Source: Sequoia sempervirens (taxonomy: Eukaryota; Streptophyta; Pinopsida; Cupressales; Cupressaceae). From it: a DNA stretch of 64,000 nt. Made by a program: the position numbers and the translations under genes. The DNA lies in the NCBI GenBank assembly GCA_007258455.2, contig VDFB02262731.1:186001-250000 (forward strand), given 5' to 3'. The notes under the pieces are model-generated. The model worked only from the letters and a program-made list of their open reading frames with translations. It was not told the origin of the DNA and did no database searches. Within the stretch, counting starts at the first letter, position 1; every line of letters begins with the position of its first letter. Below are positions 47,549 through 57,522 of the stretch, in pieces.

Positions 47549-47838
47549 ACTTGGAAAAGACAGATACTAACATTTGTGAAAATTAATCTATGACATGCAA
47601 TGAAATGACCTACAATGAAATACAATTTTTAGATTCCACACAATGCAATAAACTGAAAATGAAATGTTGTAAATGCAAATTTGAATTTTTACAATGCACT
47701 AAACGAAGCAAATTAAGCTAAATTCAATGAATTTGATGAAACAAAAAATCCAAAAACTAAAACAAGAAAGTAACAATAGGAAATAGAAGCCTAAAACTGA
47801 GATTTCAATTTCTTGAAAATGCAGATCAAGACCTATCA

Positions 47839-47872
47839 GGGACTCATTCGCCAGTAAAGGTGAATGGGTCCC
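47839..47872. repeat. Hairpin in the interior of the minus-strand element
   Basis: GGGACTCATTCGCC, a six-base loop, then GGTGAATGGGTCCC: arms of 14 bases with two weak pairs. It lies in the untranslated leader between the right LTR and the first protein. Confidence 0.85.
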
Positions 47873-48275
47873 AAATTAGGGTTTTAAAGAGGTGAAAATT
47901 GCAAATTTTAAGTTATTTTATGTGTTTTTTATGCCTAGTTTCAAATTGTAACTCTGATGACATAAATTTCCAGAATTTGCAAGTGAAATAAAGGATAAAT
48001 GATGACCTATATGGAACTTTTTGAAATGCAATTTTGACTCAATTTTTGAATATGAATGATGAAAATTACACTAATATGCAAGTTACACTATGCAAAACCA
48101 ATGTAATATGAATGCAAATTTTTGAATTTTTTAGATTTAAATAATGCAAGAATGCAAATTTAAACCCCTATATGCGATGCTCACTAATGCACAATGAAGA
48201 AACCCTAAATGCAATGCAAATATAATGTAACTAGGATCTAGGGTTTTAATGCACTCCAAATTAGAAATTAAGATG

Positions 48276-48299
48276 TTCAAAGGGATCAGGTTCACCAAA
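48276..48299 (-). other. Primer-binding region of the minus-strand element
   Basis: Directly inside the 5' LTR the minus strand reads TTTGGTGAACCTGATCCC. TGG at the third base is the usual start of a primer site complementary to a tRNA CCA end. I could not assign the tRNA by eye. Confidence 0.4.
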
Positions 48300-48510
48300 T
48301 GAAACATAGAGAAATAAGGTTTACCACCAAGGTGAAAGGATCAAAATGATAAACCACTAATTTTCACTATGAAACATTCAATTATGTGTGTGATAAGATG
48401 CCAATAATAATAAAAAACTAACCCTAACTGTTATAACAACTATGAGGGGAGTTTTTAGAGTTTAAAATGATGTGTACCTTGCTGTAAGAAGCTTGTTTTT
48501 AGGACACAAA

Positions 48511-48543
48511 GGACTCATTCGCCTTTAGTGGCGAATGGGTCCC
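48511..48543. repeat. Hairpin 2, GGACTCATTCGCC...GGCGAATGGGTCC
   Basis: Right-LTR partner of the hairpin at 41288-41320; the arms differ at one position. Confidence 0.85.
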
Positions 48544-49191
48544 TGTTAGGGTTTCTAAAAATGATATTTGGGTTATTTTCCTTGATGTCTACACTCTCAG
48601 ATCCTCATTTGGCAGCTCCCAAAAACCTGTAACAAATTCTGTAGCTTCAATTCTTTGTTCTTGCACTATAAAGGTCAATCTTGTAATTTGATAACTTTGA
48701 CAATTTTGCTTCACACTTTTTTTCCACTTGATCTTCAATCTGTAAATCTTGGAAGTTGTCTTGGAGTATAAATCTATAATTTAACATGTATTGGCCATGA
48801 ATAATGTAGATCTTGATCTCAAATAGGATGTATAACAATGTTTGCAAGTAGATCTTCAATGTTACATCCAATATCTTAGCTCAACAACATGTATGAATGC
48901 ATTATGTCTTTTTCATGATGATATGATCTTGAATTTCTGCAATAAGACCTTGATAATTTGCCTTCAAATTCCTTTTAAAATTCTTTTGTAAACTCTATAA
49001 TGCTCATGTGAATGTACTCTTGAGTGCTCATGAATATCTAGGATGAAACTATGTGAATTAACCCCTTATTTATACTAAATCAAGAGATTAACCCCGAAAT
49101 TCAAATAATTCAAGTTGACACCAGATTTGGAAATGAATGTTATTAAAATCCCGTCAAAATAAAATTGAAAAAGGGGGTCCTCATTAAGGGA

Positions 49192-49222
49192 GGATCCATT
49201 CGCCACCAGGGCGAATGGGTCC
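49192..49222. repeat. Hairpin 3, GGATCCATTCGCC...GGCGAATGGGTCC
   Basis: Same arm sequence as the other hairpins with a four-base loop. The left-LTR partner near 41950-41981 has lost the pairing. Confidence 0.8.
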
Positions 49223-49315
49223 TGACACAAGTTTCCAGGACCATGCCTTCAGGGGATGAAAGAACATCAAAAACCCATGTGAAATATGCAAAGAAAGGGG
49301 GGTCCTATAGAGGGA

Positions 49316-49347
49316 GGACCCATTTGCAACCTAGGGCGAATGGGTCC
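49316..49347. repeat. Hairpin 4, GGACCCATTTGC...GGCGAATGGGTCC
   Basis: Fourth member of the series. Its left-LTR partner around 42076-42110 is interrupted just after by the DNA transposon and is degraded. Confidence 0.8.
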
Positions 49348-49709
49348 TAGCACCAATTTCTAGGACCTTGATTTTTCCCAATTAATTTTTTTACAATTTG
49401 AATTATGGGTGTCGGGATGGATCCTTGGAAGGTGTCATAAATATGACTTAAATTTGAATTAAAGGGGCTAATTAACTCTAATTAACCACAATTAATTAAG
49501 AGGACCCTAGATAAGTGTGAAAGTGTGTTACAACACTTTACAACACCTTAATAAGGTACAAATTAAGTACATTTTATTAGAAAGGGGCCCAAGATCAATG
49601 TGAATGTGTTACAACACATTCCAACATTAGACCTAGGCAAAATTAGGTTAATTCAATGTAATTATTCCCAAATCAAGTAAGGAAAAGTAATAATTTTTCT
49701 GTTACTACA

Positions 49710-52429
49710 AGAATAATAACATATAAATAAACCTAGTTATTGCATCAATTGAAATCATCTAGAAAAATTATTGGAGAACTTATGATCAAGAGCATTATTC
49801 AACAAGTCAAGAGCATAATTTCAGAGATTCATTGCAACAATTCAAGATCCAACATCATGTAAAAATATGTGTGAGTGTGTTCATGTTTATGTTTTCATAT
49901 TATTTATGAAGGCTAATTCTTTGTAGGTCTCCAAGCAATTCAATCCATTCAAGAAAATCAAGCAATCAAGATTCAGAACTTGAGGTGATGTGCATGACTT
50001 CACTCCTTCAAGGAAACCATTGAAGGGTGGTGAGTTACAATACTTTGTGGATTCATCATTCCTTCCTTTCATTTATCCTTTATGATTGACATTGCCATTG
50101 TGGAAGTGGAAACACTAACATGGGGTTTGACTAAGGCATACCTCTAAATGGCACAACCTTTCTTCTCTCTTTGAATGTGTAGGTTTTATATCTAAAGAAG
50201 ATTGAAGGAAGATTGAAGATCAATTATTTGTTATCGAAAATGAAACCTTACACATTGACAACTCACAAAAACTTAATTATTGAATTATGCGACAAGTTTG
50301 TAGATGGGAAATAGAAGTTTAGATATGACATTAGAGGACTATGAAAACAAATATGAGTTTTACCTACTAAGACAGTGGCACTTGTGGCACCTATGTCATC
50401 CGTTTTTAGCTCTAGATTTGAATCACAGGTGCCCAATGTCTTGTATGTTTTCATTTCTGTTGTCTTATTTTCTATGTGATTTATCAAATTTTTTGTATTC
50501 ACATCTAAACAATAATTTGCATCATTAGGACAATTAGATCATTGCATTTCATCCTTAGGACATTTCTAGATTTGGTTAAGGGTTGGTTGACTCACCTATC
50601 AAGCTGTAAGTCAATCACATACCTTATCCAAATCCATAAAATCCCCATTCTATCTTTACATTTCCAATCCATCTCCCCCATTCCTCTAAATGAAACATTT
50701 GGGAAAGGTGTCAAACCCTAAGGTGAAAACTCAAAGGTTTCCCTTTACCCACATTTCAATTATTTATCTTCAAAAGAGAGATACACTAGAATACACTTCC
50801 TTGTTGTTCTCCTCCAACCTGAATGCTTCCATAGACCTAAAAACAACACAAGATGCTACTACCATCTCAATGCTCCAATTTATAGAACTTGTGAGAGGAA
50901 AAACCATAGTGCTAAACTGAAACAAGAGGTGTTGAAACCACTTGGAAAAGCCCACACCCCTTACTTGGAAAACCAAGAGTCATGATAATAAATTAATTAA
51001 ACATGTAAAAGGCTTCAACATGGGCGCCTAACCCATAGCCCCTTCAAATTTTTGCATTTAGCATGCTCTGATGACTGTTCAGGTTCTAGGTGGCACACTA
51101 ATGGACACCTGTTTCCCTCCAAACTTATATTCCCACTCAAGACTCTTCATATTCCCAATGTGCATGCCTAGTCTAGAGAGTATTTTTTCCTTTAGTGATG
51201 TGTAACTTCCACCAACATCAATTTACCTCTTGAAAATGCAATTACAATATGCCAAAATTAAATACATTTCTTACATGTCCCCTAGGACACTTTCCAAGAA
51301 ACATGGAGTTAAATAAATGACATAGGTTTGCAAGGTAAATATAACCTAACCTAACAAAAAATTCGTTCCAAAATAGAATGATATACAATTTGTTATTTTT
51401 TCCACCTACACTATGGTTTTTATTTGCATACAAATTTAATTCTAATAACATATGATTTATTAAATTATTATATTAAAATAACATAGAATAAAGATATAAA
51501 ATATAAATCGAATATTAATAGAAATAATATAAATAATACATGTTGACATTTACATCTTTGATTATGTAGTATGTATAAAGGTGCTTGCAAAATGTACATA
51601 CAAAAGTTACAGAATCCTGCTAGTAGCAGAAGGCAATATATTCACATACATTTATCAAAGTTACACAAAATTTATTCACTCCTTGCTCTTCCTAATCTTA
51701 TTGTAAAAGTTCATTCTTAAGAAAATCATATCCCACAATGACTAGCTGATGATGTTCTACAAAAGAGACATTGTGGAAACTCGACACAAAAGGATACCAG
51801 ATTATAATGAATCCTTCATTTAAGAAGTGTGTAATATCCCTTAATGTAGGGATTCCCACTCCAATGCATGCAACAACCAAAACATCCACTAGGCCTCCCA
51901 AATAATCCTCTTGAACCATACGAATCACTAGGGACAACACATCAGCCTACAAAACTCCAATATCTAGTAAGGAAGCCACAAACTGTGAAGAAATATCGGT
52001 GTTCACCTAATATCTATCTGTAACTTCTACAAATTCGAAGCCCAACACCATCTTGATAAAGACTCTTGTCCATATGCTGCGTATCCTGAAAATATTTTTA
52101 AGTCTATGGCTAGTAATTGCTCCTAAGAAGGATAATTTTTGTTGAGGGCTGGTTAGACAAATTGGTGTATCCATACCGATTTTTGAACTAGATCTTTAAT
52201 CAAGATTATGATGAAGTTCATCAGTAATGCTGGCTGAATTTATAAAAAAATTGGTTTCACATCCCATTATGGTGAAGCACGAGCTGACAGTTAATACATT
52301 TAATGAAAACGATATTGTAGAATCTGATAAAGGATCTTCATCTTGTTATTGTACCTCTATTTACATGTTTTAAATTTAAAATTATGTAGAAGCCTCGGCA
52401 TCAGGAAAATTCACTGCCAATAATTCACC
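49710..52429. other. Flank of the insertion and unrecognised sequence
   Basis: Begins with the AGAAT duplication (49710-49714) and should start with the rest of the interrupted plus-strand LTR, whose end I could not place. A minus-strand frame at 51698-51940 (with MVQEDYLGGLVDVLVVACIG and GIPTLRDI) looks gene-like, and upstream sequence up to about 52065 extends it with two stops; I do not recognise the family. Otherwise no gene or RNA. Confidence 0.35.
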
Positions 52430-52597
52430 ACTGGAACAAATTCACCTCCAACAATCCATCACCAACAAATTCATCACCATGACAAATTCATCTCGTGGAA
52501 ACTTCATTGCCATGAATTGTTGGTGGTGAATTTTCCATGAGATAAAATTTGTCATGGCAATGAATTGTTGGAGGTGAATTGTTCGCGGTGAATTCTC
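52430..52597. repeat. Imperfect inverted repeat (foldback)
   Basis: The arms 52430-52499 and 52533-52597 are imperfect inverted copies, with matching blocks AATTCACCTCCAACAA, CCATGACAAATT and ATCTCRTGGA. The loop is about 35 bases and repeats part of the arm sequence. The whole is made of variants of AATTCACC/GGTGAATT. It could be a foldback MITE; no target duplication was found. Confidence 0.65.
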
Positions 52598-53001
52598 CTA
52601 GAGCCAAAAGCCTCATATGAGTTATGGTTCTTTTCCAAAAATTGGAATAAAATGATTGTAAATTCTAAAGGAGAAATTTAATTTTATTAGAAGAGTAATT
52701 AAATTTACATTGGAAAAGGTATGTAATTGAGGGTAGGAAAATTGAAGGGTGAGCCAACTATTGCATTTGCACTTCGTTAGCAAATGGGAGTGCCATTGCA
52801 ATTGTTATTTGGATTGACATTTGGCTTCGATAGAGTACTTCAAAGCATTGAAAAATACAAGAATTAGATGACTTGTACCTTAATCATTATCAATATCAAC
52901 TCACAATAAATTTTGCTCACTTTTGATTAGAACTTATAAATTCACTAAATAACTTATTTGTTTTCATTTAACATTTGATATTTTTGCCACCCACACTATG
53001 A

Positions 53002-53412
53002 TTTTTATTCACATACAAGTTTAATTCGCCATGACAATATTTTATTGGTTTGAACACAAGTTTAACTTGCCAATGAAAAATATTTTATTGGTTTGAATAC
53101 AAGTTTAATTTACCCCAAAAAATATTCTATTGGTTTGAATACAAGATTAATTTGCCAACGAAAAATATTTTATTGGTTTGAAAATATGTTTAATTCACCA
53201 ATAAAAATATTTTATTGGTTTAAGTACAAGTTTAATCTGCCAACAATTTTTTTTTATTGGTTTCAACATAGGTTTAATTCACCAACAAAAATATTTTATT
53301 AGTTTGAAAACATGCTTAATTCACCATTGAAAATATTTTATTGGCTTGGAAATAAGTTTAATTCGCTAATTAAAATATTTATTGGTTTCAATAAAAGTAT
53401 AATTCACCAAGA
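53002..53412 (+). repeat. 42-bp tandem array, about nine copies
   Basis: The motif ATTGGTTTGAAYACAAGTTT starts at 53044, 53087, 53129, 53172, 53214, 53256, 53298, 53340 and 53381, so the period is 41-43, mostly 42. Copies differ by substitutions and one-base changes. The open frame through 53093-53302 exists because 42 is a multiple of three and is not evidence of a gene. Confidence 0.9.
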
Positions 53413-53510
53413 TTTTCTACAAACTTCTAGTAATTACAAAAGATTCGCTAGTTGAATTTATATATTTTTTCAAGGGGGGTGGTTTCTTAAAAGTTATCCC
53501 TCATGAGATA

Positions 53511-54051
53511 GTTGAGAAAGAAAATGCTAATGGATTCAAAATACATTTACACATTTACATTTGAGACTTCTATGTTAATTTTTACAAGATGATGATGTAG
53601 GTCCAATGTTGCCTTAGATTTAGTACATTGTTCCCAAGAAGAGGGAGAATTCTCCAAACATAGATGATAGAATAAAGGTCCATGTATAGATAAAAACTTT
53701 CCTATTTGTAAATGGAAAAATCCTAATTCCATCACCTCTTTGTCCTTAGTAAGAGGGTTTTCCCTACTTGTGTGCAATGATGGGGATGCTTATACTTGAG
53801 TAAGCTATACTTGAAATGAGATAGATTACAAGGGTGAGATAAAAAGCTCAAGCACTTAATGTTATAGACCTTGTGAGATAGTTGAGCAAGAAAGTGCTTA
53901 GGCATTCATAATAAACTTGCTTCGCTACATTTGAGACTTCTATGTTAGTCTTTAGATGTTGAAGATGTAGGTCCAATGTTGCTTTAGATTTGGCATTTTG
54001 GTCACAAGATGAGGAGGGGCATTGGGAAGTTGGGTAGAAGGGGGCCAACAA
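53511..54051 (-). repeat. Two-copy duplication with related minus-strand frames
   Basis: 53511-53760 and 53879-54050 share GAGACTTCTATGTTA, GTAGGTCCAATGTTGC and flanks, about 368 bases apart. On the minus strand both hold a frame with a shared end, KSKATLDLH...NIEVSNV (53547-53777 and 53848-54051). The frames are 76 and 67 codons long and of unknown family; their N-terminal parts differ in detail. They may be remnants of a duplicated exon or of a transposon protein. Confidence 0.6.
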
Positions 54052-54926
54052 AGAAAAATTGCTAATTTGAAGAGGAGGTGGGGAGTGTTTATCCGCTATC
54101 TAAGTAAATAAGCTTTTGGGAACCAAATTTATTTTGATTGAGGATATATAATTTGAAATAGATCAATTGTAAGGTGTCAAATATTACCATTTAAGTGGCT
54201 TGCATGACCCTTACAAAACTTGAAGTACACATGCATTAATTCAAAGACAAGAAAAAGATCAAGATAAAATATACCTTTGATTGGAACAAAGTGAGAAGAA
54301 AATACCAAGTTTATATAAAGTTTGACCTTCAAGAGAATTGACTTTACTCTCTTTCCTAAAATGCAAAAACAATGATAAATTTGTGGTGGCACAAACTTAT
54401 CACTTGTTTCAATTACACAATCAATCATGGCCAAATCCATCCCTATAATGACAAAAGAAAAGAGGGGTTTAGATTAATACAAGCTGGTTACTTAGTCATC
54501 AAGAACGGGTGAGTGCATATCCAAATTGTTAGAATTGTGAAAAACACAAGCCACAAGATCAAACAACAAACAAAGAAAACTTCAACGCAACAAAGCTACA
54601 AACTATAATATGCAATATTCCTCAACAAGAAAAAGCTACATAATGCAAGAGAGAGAGAATTTTGAGAGAAGATAATACAATGAGGGTTGGGTGCTATATA
54701 GGAGCAACCCTAAATGAGAAATAGATTAGATCATGACAAGTGTCAACATCTCATGCAATGAGACAAAATGATCTAATAATATCTCTCTAGTTAACATAAA
54801 AAATCACTCCTAATTTTAACTTAAGTGTGCATGAGAATAGATTAGACTAATAATTAATTAATTATTAGCTTATGCATGATTACTCTAACACAAACTTGTC
54901 TTGAATGAGACAAAAAGATATGTAGA
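54052..54926. other. AT-rich stretch, no gene assigned
   Basis: A minus-strand frame at 54177-54440 has no recognisable motif. TGTTAGAATTGTG at 54527 resembles a Copia LTR start, but no partner end or duplication was found. Confidence 0.4.
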
Positions 54927-55114
54927 CCCATTAGACTAGATATTGAAGAGTTTGATATTTTCATCTTTCAAGGTGATTGGATGTTGGAAGTGTGCAAAAT
55001 GTTTTGATTAAAAAGTCTTGCCCATTAGACTAGATATTGAAGAGTTTGATATTTTTATCTTTCAAGGTGATTGGTTGTTGGAAGAGTGCAAAATGTTTTG
55101 ATTAAAAAGCCTTG
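54927..55114 (+). repeat. 94-bp tandem duplication
   Basis: CCCATTAGACTAGATATTGA and the following 74 bases are repeated at 55021 with only a few changes. Confidence 0.9.
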
Positions 55115-57522
55115 GAGGAAGCTGCAACATCATCTAGAGTTGAGATTTAAGTTGCAACAATATTATTAGGTAAATTTGCATTTAAAGCATTTTATAATTA
55201 GATGTAAAACAAGCAAAATTTGGTTCTTGTGAGAGCCAATTTCTTTACAAACTACTAATCTTATATTTTTTATGATAGTGAAAAGAACACAAACCTAATT
55301 GCTGAAATTTTATTCATGTTGAATTTTCTAAACTAAAATCCTATATTGAATTGTACATCTTTATTATTACGATCTTTCTATATTCCACTCTTGACTCTAT
55401 AAACAAATAAATATACATAAACATGTAAAACCCTCCCATAACTCATTAGAATCAATGGTAACATATAGATACTAAGTTTATGAGTTAGACACCAATACTT
55501 AACTAGATAATGACTAAAAGAGGGCTAAAAATTTATTCAATCCAAATAAGAGCAATACAAAATAAGGACATTACGCATCCCTATCAATCTTCAATAATTG
55601 ATCCAACATTTATAACAAATCCGGGATAAAATACTTAACTAGATAAAAGCTTAAGAGGCTAGTTACAAAACAAATTAAGTGCTTTTTAATTTCCTACGAC
55701 GCTTTTTATTTGCCTAGGATAATCATTTCTTATGAATGTAGATTCTTTGATAATGAATGAAGGAAAATGTCCTTTGCTAGCGGTTAGTGTTTATTCATAT
55801 CAACTGACCCTACCACGTTATTGGTTACGTGTCTGATTGTCACGTGAACTCCATCCATGTTAGAATGCATCTTAACGAAAGGCTGGTGATCACTCCAGGT
55901 ATTAGCAGCTCAAACAGAGGCTGGTCGGTCCAACACGGACAAGCACCTGAGGGTAGTCCACTGGATTTGAATATATTGTCCCAATGAGCAGACTAGGATT
56001 GTTCAATGATAAGACTTTAGGATTATTTCCAATATCTGTTGTGTTGGTTTCCTCCAATGTTTTGGAGGAGAGGGATATGTCCTGTCAAGAACTTTTTCCT
56101 TTAGCTGAATTCTTCTTACAATGAACCTTCTAGAACCCTATGTTCTCTAATAAGGTGCTGTTGAACTTGATCTTTGGTTATCTCCATTTTGTGTGGCACT
56201 GTAGGGGTAATGTCTAGCCAGGGCACAATATTAGTGATATGCATGACATTAGGAGATGTTCTCCCATGAAGATGCCCCTAATTTGAGTCCTTTGAAATTT
56301 CCTGATTCTCCAATTATGGCTTACTTAGGTCCAACTTCTTGCAGAATCAGGCATTAGACCATGTATTGCTTATAAGCAGTATCTCTGAAGTTATTGCATA
56401 CAATTCAATGCAGTCTCTTATTGCTTTGAAGAACTCTTAGTGAAAAAATTCAAGAAGAGCAGTATGATTCAAAATCTAAAACACTAAGCAACAAATATTC
56501 ACTTCATCATGGTTAACGTCTGAGAGGAGAACTACATGTAAAGACCTGCATTCTGATAATAGTATCGTCCATTTTCAATGTTTCTTTAGGCCCTATCATC
56601 AACTCATATCCCACTTCTGGCCTCTAGACAATTGAGATCCAATACTTGACTATGAGGAAATGGAGGATGATGCCGTTGGAGTGACAGATGAAAGTATGGT
56701 TCTTCTTGTAAACTATGTCATCTAGGATCTGATCTTCAATGGGGACTTGGACAAGAAGGTTAGTAGCTGCCATACGGAAACAACTACTACATATGGATTC
56801 ATTTTCTTGGTTGTATTGGCCTTAAACCTGCCTCAAATTTTAAACATCTCTTTAGCATCTACTTAATTTTTACTGTCAAGTGTCAACAGCTTTGTTATAA
56901 GAACCAGAATCGGACTTAGACTTGCGTCCACTCCTCAAATCTTCTCTAATCTTAAACCCTACCCATGCTACAAGCTGCTTTTCTAATCTCCATTCTTCCT
57001 ATAAAACCTAAATATAAACAGTATTACTTCAAACACTAATTGTTCTAATTGTATAACTTTTACTACCGAAAATTTAAAAAAACAAAGCACACTATCCAAG
57101 ACTTCAGATTTTCACAGTCAGACATAATATCATATATCTAGATACTACTATGTAATGCTTTTAATGCTGATGTTTCGAGTTTACTTTGAGACCCATCTTC
57201 AGGAAACATACAAGATCAATAATATCATGTTTAAATTTTATCCATTACCACAGTTGGAAACAATTTGAAAATGTGAACAGGTCAAGATTCTGAGCATAAC
57301 TTATGGGATTTAAATCTGAAATTCAAATTTCAACATTTTATATAATAGTCTATAAATACAACACCTCGGCTCTTTTGATTGTTCAATCTGTAATAAAACT
57401 ATAGTTATATTGCATCAGACCAAATGAAACTATTGTCATGGTCAATGGATACAAACTATGTCCTTGGTTTCTGATCACAGATTCAATTTTAGCACCACAT
57501 AAATGTTAACATGGTAATTCCA
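55115..57522. other. Stretch between the duplications and the kinase gene
   Basis: No gene is recognised. Some minus-strand segments between 55.8 and 56.9 kb have locally gene-like composition but are broken by many stops, and I could not assign them. Confidence 0.4.

Larger units (their letters stand above)
41078..49709 (-). mobile_element. Minus-strand Ty3/Gypsy-type element with retropepsin and G-patch
   Basis: Two direct repeats starting TGAAAC and ending TTACTACA bound the element, with an AGAAT duplication outside. A pyrimidine run just right of the left LTR is a polypurine tract on the minus strand, so the coding strand is minus and the left repeat is the 3' LTR. The LTRs are about 1.4 kb once a 1-kb insertion in the left one is removed. 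The interior encodes, in order, a repeat-rich acidic protein, an aspartic protease, a G-patch and a short repeated tail. I see no reverse transcriptase, RNase H or integrase, so it looks non-autonomous or deleted. It lies inside the LTR of a plus-strand element. Confidence 0.85.
48300..49709 (-). repeat. 5' LTR of the minus-strand element (right copy)
   Basis: Uninterrupted LTR of 1410 bases, starting TGAAACATAGAG and ending TTACTACA on the plus strand. It lacks the transposon found in the left copy and contains three clear hairpins of the GGACCCATTCGCC family. Confidence 0.85.

Noticed and set aside
53093..53302. Repeat protein encoded by the 42-bp array
   Set aside because: The frame stays open only because the period is a multiple of three; one-base length changes break it outside this stretch.
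54527..54900. Copia-type LTR starting TGTTAGAATTGTG
   Set aside because: The start is typical, but I could find no CA end with a matching duplication and no second LTR.
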